From NCBI RefSeq assembly GCF_013415115.1, contig NZ_JACCDD010000007.1, forward strand, positions 186,001-250,000: DNA of 64,000 bases. Direction: 5' to 3'. The position numbers and the translations under genes were made by a program. Below the pieces are notes generated by a model that saw nothing but the letters and a program-made list of their open reading frames with translations, did not search any database and was not told the origin of the DNA. Shown here piece by piece: positions 26,957 to 36,097 of the stretch. Origin of the DNA: Vreelandella zhaodongensis (lineage in GTDB: Bacteria; Pseudomonadota; Gammaproteobacteria; Pseudomonadales; Halomonadaceae). Within the stretch, counting starts at the first letter, position 1. Every line of letters starts with the position of its first letter.

Positions 26957-28221
26957 CAACCCTGCGTCCAACGCCTCACGAGATTCAGCCGGTTAACCAG
27001 GACCGCTTTACCCGCTGGTTGAAGCCGCGCCTAATGGCTCAGCTTGACGCTTTCCAAGGCGGTCGTATTACCTTAATTGAAGGCAATCAGTGCCACCACC
27101 TCGGCCAGGAAGGTGCGCTTCAAGTGACCGTTGTCATTCGTCACTCCCGCGCCTGGAAACGGCTCGCGTTTGGCGGCACGGTAGGCGCCGCTGAATCCTA
27201 TATGGATGGCGATTGGGACGCTGATGATTTGGTGGCACTGGTGCGCCTGTTTGCGGCCAACCTTGACCACGTGAACGGTAAAATGGAGAACGGCAGTGCG
27301 CGATTTACCCGCTGGCTGCTGGGTGCCGCCTACCGTTTTCAACGTAACACGCTTTCCGGTTCAAAGCGCAATATCTCCGCGCACTACGATATTGGCAATG
27401 ACCTGTTTGCCACGTTTCTTGATCAACGCCACTGGATGTATTCAAGTGCTGTATTTCCCCGCCCGGAAGCCAGCTTAGAAGAGGCATCCACTTATAAACT
27501 CGACATCATGCTGGAAAGGCTGGATGTCCGGCCGGAACACAACTTGTTGGAAATTGGTACTGGCTGGGGTGGCTTGGCAATTCACGCCGCCAAGACCCGC
27601 GGTTGCCGTGTGACCACCACGACCATTTCTGAAGAACAGTACGCGCATACTGCTCGCCGAATTCAAGAAGAGGGGCTCGACGATAAAATCACCCTGCTTA
27701 AGCAAGATTATCGTGAGCTAACCGGGCGTTATGATCGACTGATTTCTGTTGAGATGATCGAAGCGGTGGGGCACCAATATTTGAATACCTACCTTGAGAA
27801 GGTCGACAGCCTGCTCACCGATGATGGTCAAGCCATGCTACAAGCCATCACTATCCGTGACCAACGGTTTGAAGAAGCCAAACGGGATATGGACTTTATT
27901 AAGCGCTACATTTTCCCTGGCGGCTTTTTACCTTCCCACCATGCCATGCTAACCAGCGTTATGCGCAAAACGTCGCTCAACGTAGTCGCTCTCGATGAAA
28001 TCGGCCAGCACTATGCCCGCACACTGCGCGAGTGGCGGCATCGCTTTGAAGCCAACCTGGAGCAAGTCAGGCAGCAGGGCTACGACGAACGGTTTATTCG
28101 CATGTGGCGCTACTATTTGTGCTATTGCGAAGGCGGCTTTATCGAGCGCTCTATAGGCACATGCCACCTATTGCTGGCAAAGCCAGCTGCCAAACCCGAA
28201 CCACTCACCGGCGCACTATAA
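26953..28221 (+). CDS. Cyclopropane-fatty-acyl-phospholipid synthase-like methyltransferase
   Basis: 422 residues, near the CFA synthase length. An N-terminal lipid-binding region (YMDGDWDADDLVALVRLF) precedes a SAM-methyltransferase domain with LLEIGTGWGGLAIHAA. Further motifs SVEMIEAVGHQYL and KRYIFPGGFLPS follow. It should add a SAM-derived carbon to unsaturated acyl chains of membrane phospholipids. In this operon context it may instead be a UfaM-type enzyme making methylated or furan fatty acid precursors; sequence reading alone cannot decide between the two. It overlaps the DUF1365 gene by 4 bases. Confidence 0.9.
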   Translation: MTTLRPTPHEIQPVNQDRFTRWLKPRLMAQLDAFQGGRITLIEGNQCHHLGQEGALQVTVVIRHSRAWKRLAFGGTVGAAESYMDGDWDADDLVALVRLFAANLDHVNGKMENGSARFTRWLLGAAYRFQRNTLSGSKRNISAHYDIGNDLFATFLDQRHWMYSSAVFPRPEASLEEASTYKLDIMLERLDVRPEHNLLEIGTGWGGLAIHAAKTRGCRVTTTTISEEQYAHTARRIQEEGLDDKITLLKQDYRELTGRYDRLISVEMIEAVGHQYLNTYLEKVDSLLTDDGQAMLQAITIRDQRFEEAKRDMDFIKRYIFPGGFLPSHHAMLTSVMRKTSLNVVALDEIGQHYARTLREWRHRFEANLEQVRQQGYDERFIRMWRYYLCYCEGGFIERSIGTCHLLLAKPAAKPEPLTGAL

Positions 28222-28740
28222 GTGGTCACCCCGCGCTGGCAACGTTTACTGTTTAATGCCCTGCGCTTCGAAGCGGGCTGGTTGCTATGCGTATTCGGCG
28301 GGTCATGGGTGGCCGCCATTGCAGGAAGTGTATTACTCAGTTGGCATTTCTGGCGCTGCGCTAGGCCAGGGGAGTGGCGCTTTATTGGTGTGTTCGCGCT
28401 ACTTGGGTTGGCGCTGGACGGCGGCCTATATGTGGTGGGAGGTTTCGACTTCGGTGAGCAGCCCTTGGTAGCCGGCCTGCTACCACTCTGGCTTTGGATG
28501 CTGTGGCCGCTGTTTGCCACACTGGTGTTCCACTCGCTTGCCTGGCTGTGGCGGTACCCGATTATTGCGGCGATTTGCGGCGCCATCAGCGGGCCGCTGT
28601 CTTATTTTAGCGGTGCAGCCATCACCGGTGTTAGCTTGGCACCGTGGCTACTGCCCACCCAAGCGGTGATTTGGGCCACACTATGTTTTGGCATTAGCCG
28701 CTATGCCACACATCAAGCCATGAAGCCCATCATTCGTTAA
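28222..28740 (+). CDS. DUF2878 family membrane protein
   Basis: 172 residues, starting at a GTG directly after the preceding TAA with no gap. About five hydrophobic spans. The pattern (NALRFEAGWLLCVFGG, LALDGGLYVVGGFDFG, SGPLSYFSGAAITGV) matches DUF2878, commonly the last gene of the photolyase/CFA cluster. Function unknown. Its stop codon overlaps that of the convergent GGDEF-EAL gene by two bases. Confidence 0.85.
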   Translation: MVTPRWQRLLFNALRFEAGWLLCVFGGSWVAAIAGSVLLSWHFWRCARPGEWRFIGVFALLGLALDGGLYVVGGFDFGEQPLVAGLLPLWLWMLWPLFATLVFHSLAWLWRYPIIAAICGAISGPLSYFSGAAITGVSLAPWLLPTQAVIWATLCFGISRYATHQAMKPIIR

Positions 28741-30575
28741 GACACGTCTTCGGCCAGCGGCAGTGGAGCCCACTTCTTTTCAAGCTCAACTGCCGGCATG
28801 GGTCTGGCAAAATAGAAACCTTGCACTAATGTACAGCCAGCATTGATCAAAAACTGGCATTGCGCCTCGGTTTCTACGCCCTCGGCCACGACCTCAAGCC
28901 CCATGCCCTCTGCCATCGCCAACACCGCCGTAACAATCGCGGCATCTACTTGATCATTGGGTAGTTCACGGATAAACGCGCGATCCAGCTTTATTTTATC
29001 CACCGGCAGCCGCTTCAAATAACCAAGCGATGAGTAACCTGTCCCAAAGTCATCAATCGCAATCGCATAGCCCTGGGTACGCAGCGCCTGTAATCGAGGC
29101 CCCATGTCCCCTGCCCGCTCGTCCAATAAGACGGATTCAGTCAGTTCTAAGCCAATTTGCGCGGGCTTTAACTGGTAGCGTTCCAAACAGCTAGCCAACT
29201 GCGTTTCCAGATCTCCCTGGAAAAGCTGCAGCGCAGAAATATTGATCCACACTGTCACGTCCGGCATCCCACTATGTTGCCAATGCGCTTGCTGGGCACA
29301 GGCTTTTTCGATGACCCAGCTACCGAGCTCGGACATTAAACCATGACGTTCAGCCAGCGGAATAAAATCACCTGGCGAAATCATGCCGTCCTGAGGATGA
29401 CGCCAGCGCAGCAGCGCTTCCATACCCACTAAATCGCCAGTTCCTGGGTGATGCTGCGTTTGGAAGTGTAGCTCTAGCTGGTCGCCTGATATTAGCGCTG
29501 CCCGCAAATCGCTCACCAAGGCGAGCTGGGGATTGTCCTGCTTATCCAGCGCGGGACGAAATCGCTGACTATGATTGCGTCCCAAGCGTTTAGCGCTATA
29601 GAGCGCAGACTCCAACCGCTGAAAAAGCACACCAGAATCACTCCCATCCTCAGGCGCGCGGCAGCTACCAATGGTTAGCCCCAAACGCAGCGATTGATCT
29701 TTAATTTCAAACGGCCGGCTCATGTGCTCACGAAGCGTCGCCACCCATTTGTCGTGATCATCAAACGTGGTCGTACGTATTACCAAAAACTCATCGCCGC
29801 CCAGCCTACCCACCACACTGCCAGCCATATACCCTGCTAAACGTTGCGCGAAACGCGCCAGTAAACGGTCACCTTGCTCAACGCCTAAACTATCATTAAC
29901 CGATTTAAGCCCATCGATATCAATCAACGCCATATCTAAACTTTCACCTGCACGCAGATGGCGTAGCCGGGAGGACATCAGATCGTGTAAACGTCGCCGG
30001 TTTGGCAACCCCGTTAGCGGGTCTTCATAGCCAATGCGGCGTAAATCACGCTCGCGTGTTTTTTGGGCGGAAATATCGGTAAACAGGCTAATGAAATGGG
30101 TAATTTTGCCACGCTTGTCGGTAACCGCGCGGACTTTAAGCCATTCGGGATACTCATCGCCGTGTTTACGACGGTTCCACATTTCGCCTTCCCAACGCCC
30201 AGTGGCCTTCAACGTGCTCCAGAACGTCTGATAAAACGCTTTATCGTGACGCGCCGCCGCCAGGGTTTCGAGCTTTCGGCCAATCATTTCTTGGCTTTCG
30301 TAACCGGTAATTTGTGTAAAGGCAGGATTAACCGTCAACACACGGTTATGTACGTCGCTGATGACAATAGCGTCACCCGCTAGGCCAATGGCATTTTGCG
30401 AGAGGCGCAGCCGCAAATGTTGTTGGCGTACTTGATGCCACGCATCCCACAAACCTAAAGCGACTAAGCTGGCCGCCACCATGCGTAACGCCGTATCGGG
30501 CACCCACACACAGGCGGGCAACGCCATCAATGCCATCCACACCAGCGGACGATTAAGAGAAACAGGCAGCCACAT
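28737..30575 (-). CDS. PAS-GGDEF-EAL cyclic-di-GMP signalling protein
   Basis: 612 residues from the ATG at 30575; upstream in-frame codons reach 30665 and the exact start is uncertain. One or two N-terminal membrane spans (about 10-45) precede a PAS domain (about 60-175). A GGDEF domain follows with the intact motif GGDEF at 259-263, then an EAL domain with EALLR (386-390), DDFGTGYSS (508-516) and AEGVET. Both catalytic motifs look intact, so it could make or degrade cyclic-di-GMP; phosphodiesterase output is common in this architecture. It is convergent with the stress operon. Confidence 0.92.
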   Translation of the reverse strand: MWLPVSLNRPLVWMALMALPACVWVPDTALRMVAASLVALGLWDAWHQVRQQHLRLRLSQNAIGLAGDAIVISDVHNRVLTVNPAFTQITGYESQEMIGRKLETLAAARHDKAFYQTFWSTLKATGRWEGEMWNRRKHGDEYPEWLKVRAVTDKRGKITHFISLFTDISAQKTRERDLRRIGYEDPLTGLPNRRRLHDLMSSRLRHLRAGESLDMALIDIDGLKSVNDSLGVEQGDRLLARFAQRLAGYMAGSVVGRLGGDEFLVIRTTTFDDHDKWVATLREHMSRPFEIKDQSLRLGLTIGSCRAPEDGSDSGVLFQRLESALYSAKRLGRNHSQRFRPALDKQDNPQLALVSDLRAALISGDQLELHFQTQHHPGTGDLVGMEALLRWRHPQDGMISPGDFIPLAERHGLMSELGSWVIEKACAQQAHWQHSGMPDVTVWINISALQLFQGDLETQLASCLERYQLKPAQIGLELTESVLLDERAGDMGPRLQALRTQGYAIAIDDFGTGYSSLGYLKRLPVDKIKLDRAFIRELPNDQVDAAIVTAVLAMAEGMGLEVVAEGVETEAQCQFLINAGCTLVQGFYFARPMPAVELEKKWAPLPLAEDVS

Positions 30576-30849
30576 GGTGATTAAGTGTGTCCTATATATG
30601 AGCCTAATAGGGCATGGATAACAGGCATAGCATCTGCCACTCAACAAAAAACTTAAACACGCCATATTACGTCAATAGAGCATTTAGTGTGCAAATTCGC
30701 TACTTTTGAAATAATTGAGGGCTAGTAAGCACTATCGGCACTTCATAAAAAAGCTGTAGAAATACACGATAAATGCCCTGCGACGTGCATTCAGCGGTTT
30801 CGGGAAGTAGACTAGACCCAACAACCATTTTGATACTCGGAACGATTCA

Positions 30850-31365
30850 GTGACCAAGCAACATTCCTTTGATCGCGAAGAACTGCTGGCCTGCTCGCGC
30901 GGCGAGCTATTCGGCCCTGGAAACGCACAGCTTCCGGCTCCTAACATGCTGATGCTTGATCGCATCATGCACATTCATGAAGAGGGTGGTGAGCATGGCA
31001 AAGGCGAGTTGATCGCCGAACTGGACATCACCCCAGACCTGTGGTTCTTTGACTGCCACTTTCCCGGTGACCCAGTCATGCCCGGCTGTTTAGGGTTAGA
31101 TGCCATGTGGCAACTGGTGGGCTTCTACTTGGGTTGGCTTGGCCACCCCGGTCGTGGGCGCGCACTAGGCTGTGGCGACGTAAAATTCAGCGGCCAAATT
31201 TTGCCCGACGCGAAAAAAGTGACGTATCACATTAATGTGAAGCGCATTATTACCCGTCGGCTTATCCTAGGTATCGCCGACGGCACCGTATCCGTCGACG
31301 GGCGCGATATATACCAGGCTAATGACCTGCGCGTTGGCCTATTCACCTCCACTGCGAATTTCTAA
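30850..31365 (+). CDS. fabA: 3-hydroxydecanoyl-ACP dehydratase/isomerase
   Basis: 171 residues, starting at a GTG. It dehydrates 3-hydroxydecanoyl-ACP and isomerises trans-2- to cis-3-decenoyl-ACP, the branch point to unsaturated fatty acids. The catalytic histidine lies in [13 protein letters not shown] (His70) and the aspartate in GLDAMWQ (Asp84), at the E. coli positions. fabB follows after 12 bases, the usual fabAB operon of Gammaproteobacteria. No clear FabR or FadR site was seen in the 274-base upstream gap. Confidence 0.97.
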   Translation: MTKQHSFDREELLACSRGELFGPGNAQLPAPNMLMLDRIMHIHEEGGEHGKGELIAELDITPDLWFFDCHFPGDPVMPGCLGLDAMWQLVGFYLGWLGHPGRGRALGCGDVKFSGQILPDAKKVTYHINVKRIITRRLILGIADGTVSVDGRDIYQANDLRVGLFTSTANF

Positions 31366-31377
31366 CAGGAGGCTCCC

Positions 31378-32595
31378 ATGCGACGAGTGGTAGTCACCGG
31401 CCTTGGCATCGTGTCGTGCTTAGGCAACGACCAGCAACAGGTCTTAGACGCGCTCCAAAACGGGCGCAGCGGTATTCGTTTTAAGGAAGAGTACGCCGAA
31501 CGCGGCTTCCGTAGCCATGTAGCGGGTAGCGTCGACATCGACCTTGATACACTGATTGATCGCAAGCTGCGCCGCTTTATGGGTGATGCAGCTGCCTATG
31601 CGTATGTGTCTATGGCACAAGCGATTGAAGATGCTGGGCTTACTGAGGAACAGGTCTCCAACGAACGGACAGGGCTGATTGCCGGATCCGGTGGAGCCTC
31701 TAGCGCGAATCAAGTGGAAGCCGCTGACGTTATGCGCGAGAAAGGCCTGCGCCGTGTTGGTCCGTACCGCGTTACCCGCACCATGGGTAGCACCGTATCG
31801 GCATGCTTGGCCACACCGTTCAAAATCAAAGGCGTCAACTACTCCATCTCGTCAGCCTGTGCGACATCGGCTCACTGTATCGGCAGTGCCATGGAGCAAA
31901 TCCAGCTGGGTAAACAGGATGTCGTGTTTGCCGGTGGCGGTGAAGAAGAGCACTGGACGCTTTCGTGTTTGTTCGATGCGATGGGTGCGCTTTCGACCCA
32001 TTACAACGATACGCCGGAAAAAGCGTCTCGTCCCTATGACCAAGCTCGCGACGGTTTCGTCATCGCTGGCGGCGGTGGCATGCTAGTGCTTGAAGAACTC
32101 GAGCATGCAAAAGCCCGTGGCGCCAAAATATACGGCGAGCTGGTGGGCTACGGCGCCACCTCAGACGGTCACGATATGGTCGCCCCTTCCGGTGAAGGCG
32201 CTACACGCTGTATGCGTCAAGCCATGGCCACTGTGCAGGGCAGTATTGATTACATCAATACCCATGGTACGTCCACGCCGGTGGGCGATGTCGCAGAGCT
32301 GAAAGCAATCCGTGAAGTCTTTGGCAACTCAACCCCTGCCATGAGCTCCACCAAATCGCTTACCGGTCACTCGTTAGGGGCCACCGGTGTACAGGAAGCG
32401 ATCTATTCGCTGCTGATGATGCACAATGACTTCGTCGCCGCCTCAGCGAATATTGAACATCTCGATGAACAAGCAGATGGCTTCGACATTGTTAAAGAGC
32501 GGCGTGATGATGTCACCATCGAACGCGTGCTCTCCAACAGCTTTGGTTTTGGCGGTACAAACGCTTGCTTGGTGTTTCAGCGCTTTAGCGAGTGA
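31378..32595 (+). CDS. fabB: 3-oxoacyl-ACP synthase I
   Basis: 405 residues. The condensing-enzyme triad is present: Cys161 in [11 protein letters not shown], His296 in [11 protein letters not shown] and His331 in [12 protein letters not shown]. FabB elongates saturated and, with FabA, cis-unsaturated acyl chains. AGGAGG-like sequence precedes the ATG. It is followed by an 11-bp perfect hairpin that probably terminates the operon. Confidence 0.97.
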   Translation: MRRVVVTGLGIVSCLGNDQQQVLDALQNGRSGIRFKEEYAERGFRSHVAGSVDIDLDTLIDRKLRRFMGDAAAYAYVSMAQAIEDAGLTEEQVSNERTGLIAGSGGASSANQVEAADVMREKGLRRVGPYRVTRTMGSTVSACLATPFKIKGVNYSISSACATSAHCIGSAMEQIQLGKQDVVFAGGGEEEHWTLSCLFDAMGALSTHYNDTPEKASRPYDQARDGFVIAGGGGMLVLEELEHAKARGAKIYGELVGYGATSDGHDMVAPSGEGATRCMRQAMATVQGSIDYINTHGTSTPVGDVAELKAIREVFGNSTPAMSSTKSLTGHSLGATGVQEAIYSLLMMHNDFVAASANIEHLDEQADGFDIVKERRDDVTIERVLSNSFGFGGTNACLVFQRFSE

Positions 32596-32647
32596 TATTA
32601 CCGGCGCTCAACAGACACGTTGCCGAACGCGGCAGCAGTAATACACT

Positions 32648-32672
32648 ATTCGCCCCGCATAGCGGGGCGAAT
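32648..32672 (+). terminator. Hairpin terminator after fabB
   Basis: A perfect 11-bp stem, ATTCGCCCCGC with GCGGGGCGAAT, around a 3-base loop, 52 bases after the fabB stop and 44 bases from the convergent TRAP permease stop. The flanking T tracts are short on both strands; it could serve either direction. Confidence 0.7.
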
Positions 32673-32715
32673 TATTTAGCGTTAGTCACTCATACGCTTG
32701 CCCAATCGTTACCAA

Positions 32716-34701
32716 CTAAACTGTTTGTCGCGCTGCTTGGCGCTGACTCCAACGTGCTATTACGATAGCGATAATTAGCGCAGACAGTGCCCCCCCTCCC
32801 ATCTCAAGCTGAGAAAGCGGAATGACACCTCCACCAGGCAAAGCCGCCAAAAGGCCTGCCAATAATAGTAGCGCTCGGGTCGCAACCACCGATAGCGTGT
32901 CAATGCCAAGGCGCCCCACACCGACCATATAACCTTGCATGCCAGATGCAAAGAGCACAATGCCAACGACCGATTGGACAAAGACACTTACTATTTTAAG
33001 GGGGCCACCTTCCAGTATCAGCGCCGGACTAAGCACAAATAGGAAGGGAATGAAATAGATCACACTGCCAAGCCGCATCGCCTGCAGACCGGTGGCCATC
33101 GATTTAGCACCAGCCACACTAGCCGCGGCAAAGGCACCCAGCGCCACCGGTGGAGTAATGAAACTAAGCATTCCCCAGTAAAGGATGAAGAGGTGAACCG
33201 CCAATGGATTCAGGCCACCTTGTATCAAGGCTGGGGCCAAGGCCACGGCGAGGAAGATATAAGCGGCGGTGACCGTCATACCGATGCCCAGCACAAAGCT
33301 AGTTATCGCCCCCATAATCAATAGCATAGGCACACTGCCACCAGCCAAATGAATGAAATCATTGGCGATAGTACCCGACAGCCCAGTCATCGACAGAGCA
33401 CCAATTAGCATACCAACACCTGCCAAAACGGCCATCAGTTCAGAGAACAACTTGGCAGCGGCATTAAGCGTATCGACTGCATCCTGCCAGCCCCAGCAAT
33501 GGATGGAGGAGAACTGGTTAAGCACGAGCAACAGAGCAGTGGCATAGAAAGGCGCGAGTGCCTCACGCTGCATCACCAACAGCATCCATATCAGCAACCC
33601 AAAGACAAAAATGTAATACCACCCTTCGCGCAGCGTTTTCTTCACCGAGGGAAGCTCTTCGCGAGGCAACCCTTGGATGCCATGTCGTGCAGCGTAAGCA
33701 TCGATCTGAATAAATAACCCTAGGAAGTAAAGCAACGATGGTATAGCCGCCGCGAGAGCCACTGCAGCGTAGGAAACATCGAGGAACATAGCCATAACAA
33801 ACGCGGTAGCCCCCATCACTGGAGGCATTAATACGCCACCCGTAGAAGCGCAGGCCTCAACGCCACCGGCGAAGGAGCGGCTCATGCCAGTCCGACGCAT
33901 AGCAGGAATTGACAACACACCAGTAGTCAACACGTTAGTGATAACACTACCACTCATGGAGCCCATCAATCCGCTAGCAAATATAGACACTTTCGCCGGC
34001 CCGCCACGCACGTGACCAAACACGGCGAAGGCAAGATTGATAAAAAAAGCACCGCCGCCTGTTTTCTGCAGTGCTACACCGAAAATTAGAAAACCGATCG
34101 CTAAGCTCACAAACGATTGTAGCGGTAACCCCATAATGCTTTCTGCACTCATGGTGTGATAAGTAGCCGCTTGCTCCAGGGTCGAGGGAAAAGCCTGTAT
34201 CGGGCCAGGCATAATGTCAGCCACCAAGGGATAGCAGGAAAATACGGTAACAATCGCAGCAACTACCAACCCGTTGGCTCGGCGCGTTGCTTCAATAACT
34301 AATAGCCAAAAGAGATAACTCATCCATATAGCAAAGGAAGGTGCGTCATAAGCCCAACCGCGAATGAGCAGGACATCGGCGTTCCAAACGAAGTAGCCGA
34401 TCGTCAAGAAGGCTAACAGGCTAAGGGCATAGTCGTACCAGGGCACCGAGCGCAGCAACCCACACGCAGTCACAGGCCAAAGCAAAAAGACTAACGGCAG
34501 TAACAGAGCAACTACGGCATAAAAGAACCGTGTCTCAATATCCGTTAGCGGTCCCCCTAGGTTGAAGAGGTAATCTAGGGTTAACAGGATCAGTAAAATA
34601 CTAATCGTGCTCGGCAACCAGCGTAGTGATCGGGGCAAACGTCGAATCTGAGAAACTTGCTCCTGGTCACCTCCGTTGCCTTCTGGGTGTGAGTTGTTCA
34701 T
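32716..34701 (-). CDS. TRAP transporter fused permease subunit (DctQM, TAXI type)
   Basis: 661 residues if started at the ATG at 34701; in-frame candidates lie at 34713 and 34746 and none has a strong ribosome site. About 16-18 hydrophobic segments. The 4TM small-permease part is fused to the large DctM-like domain, as is usual in TAXI systems. It contains GAMTVTAAYIFLAVALAPAL-like sequence and SFITPPVALGAFAAASVAGA, the TRAP large-subunit signature. Import is driven by a Na+ or H+ gradient using the receptor encoded just upstream at 34771-35940. Confidence 0.88.
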   Translation of the reverse strand: MNNSHPEGNGGDQEQVSQIRRLPRSLRWLPSTISILLILLTLDYLFNLGGPLTDIETRFFYAVVALLLPLVFLLWPVTACGLLRSVPWYDYALSLLAFLTIGYFVWNADVLLIRGWAYDAPSFAIWMSYLFWLLVIEATRRANGLVVAAIVTVFSCYPLVADIMPGPIQAFPSTLEQAATYHTMSAESIMGLPLQSFVSLAIGFLIFGVALQKTGGGAFFINLAFAVFGHVRGGPAKVSIFASGLMGSMSGSVITNVLTTGVLSIPAMRRTGMSRSFAGGVEACASTGGVLMPPVMGATAFVMAMFLDVSYAAVALAAAIPSLLYFLGLFIQIDAYAARHGIQGLPREELPSVKKTLREGWYYIFVFGLLIWMLLVMQREALAPFYATALLLVLNQFSSIHCWGWQDAVDTLNAAAKLFSELMAVLAGVGMLIGALSMTGLSGTIANDFIHLAGGSVPMLLIMGAITSFVLGIGMTVTAAYIFLAVALAPALIQGGLNPLAVHLFILYWGMLSFITPPVALGAFAAASVAGAKSMATGLQAMRLGSVIYFIPFLFVLSPALILEGGPLKIVSVFVQSVVGIVLFASGMQGYMVGVGRLGIDTLSVVATRALLLLAGLLAALPGGGVIPLSQLEMGGGALSALIIAIVIARWSQRQAARQTV

Positions 34702-34770
34702 GACAAAGTCCATAGCGGCAATTAGGCGCAATAAAGCGGATCCCATTGATGCTCTGGGATCACACAAGCT

Positions 34771-35940
34771 TCACTCAAAAACAGGGTCATAGCCCGCGCT
34801 GCGCAGCCCTTCGGCACGAGCCTGCATCCACGCGTTCCTGAACTCATCACGATCCTCAGGCGTCTCGCCGTCCATAAAATGGTTCCACGTAGACAGCAGC
34901 GTGTTCTGGCGCTCAACAAGATATTCCTGATGTGCCTGCAATTCGTCGTTCCAAACACCTATGTCACGATAGTGGTCAACGACACCATCATGTAGAGGAA
35001 TGACCCAGGCAAGCTTCTGCTTTTCCAATGCATAGCCGTCGGCGCCCGGAGCAGCATCTTGGTATTCATCTAAATGATCTTGCATCGCCTGAACTAGGCG
35101 ATAGGCCACCGCATCGTCGAAATCAGCGTTAGCCACTAGAATGGGATAGGGGTAGGCTGCACTATCCATGGGGCGATCAGCGGAGACATCATCCCCTGCG
35201 GCAGCGGTGACCTGATGAGGTGAAAAATAGGGCGCTACGGCCTTAACACGCTCCCAGGCCTCCTGCTCCTGGGGATCGAGCACCGGCCAAGTAATGCCCC
35301 GTGGACTGCTGGCAAGTCTCACCGCAGGCGGCGCCAACGTACTAGAGAAAGTGGCATCAGCTTGTCCGGCGATAATCGCATCAAACGCTCGAGAATGACC
35401 GGGAAAGTCGATACGTTCGACATCATTCCAGGTTAAGCCGCCGTACGCCAACATAGCCTCGGTACCTTTGTTTACTGCGTCATCACCACGAATATAGGCG
35501 ATTCGCTTACCTGCTAAATCAGCTGGCGTCTCCACGCCAAGGTCCCCCGCTGTCGCCATCGCTAAACCGAACCCCCCGGAGGAGGCAGCCAGTACACGGA
35601 TTGGCTGCGGCCCCCAGTTAGCATCGGCGAACATTAATACCCCTTCGGCACCAAAGTAACTCGCGATGCCGCAAGAACAAAGATCAACGCGGCCTGACTT
35701 TAATGGTGTCATGCGCAAAACATCATTATCGGCGGGTAAAATGCGTACCGAAACACTATGATTCGACTGCAACATACTCCCGATAGCCACCACTTGGGCA
35801 TAGCTGCTGGAGTTGGTCGGATAGGCAGTCCAAGCTAACGTTTTGGGTAGCGGGGCCTCTTCACTAGCCTGAGTGAATGGCGCCAGGAGCAGATAAAGAG
35901 GCAGTGCAACGGCAGATAGCCGAGTCTTGAGCGATAACAT
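34771..35940 (-). CDS. TAXI-family TRAP transporter solute-binding protein
   Basis: 389 residues with a signal peptide (about 1-25, ending TQA) and AAGGAG before the ATG. TAXI features are LAWTAYPTNSSSYAQVVAIG, where the TxxTG-like ligand loop begins, and LKSGRVDLCSCGIASYFGAEG. It captures a solute in the periplasm for the fused permease encoded immediately downstream. The ligand is unknown; the adjacent M20 amidohydrolase suggests an amide- or N-acyl-type compound, which is inference. At 389 residues it is longer than typical TAXI receptors (about 320) because of a charged C-terminal region. Confidence 0.87.
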   Translation of the reverse strand: MLSLKTRLSAVALPLYLLLAPFTQASEEAPLPKTLAWTAYPTNSSSYAQVVAIGSMLQSNHSVSVRILPADNDVLRMTPLKSGRVDLCSCGIASYFGAEGVLMFADANWGPQPIRVLAASSGGFGLAMATAGDLGVETPADLAGKRIAYIRGDDAVNKGTEAMLAYGGLTWNDVERIDFPGHSRAFDAIIAGQADATFSSTLAPPAVRLASSPRGITWPVLDPQEQEAWERVKAVAPYFSPHQVTAAAGDDVSADRPMDSAAYPYPILVANADFDDAVAYRLVQAMQDHLDEYQDAAPGADGYALEKQKLAWVIPLHDGVVDHYRDIGVWNDELQAHQEYLVERQNTLLSTWNHFMDGETPEDRDEFRNAWMQARAEGLRSAGYDPVFE

Positions 35941-36097
35941 GCAATCTCCTTAAGCCTTGTGGCTTACTTGTCATTGTTCTAGGGTGCAATTTTTCCTTCC
36001 CACCGTTGTGGGATCAGTGCCATGACGGTGGATTACCCGTCACTCCATAACTAAAGCCTCCCCCCACTACCAGAATGGAAAAGGTACCGCGGAGCGG

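Noticed and set aside
35941..36097. Sigma-54 promoter before the TAXI gene
   Set aside because: GG and GC elements such as TGGGAAGG...TTGCA occur, but the GG-to-GC distance is 12 rather than 10 bases.
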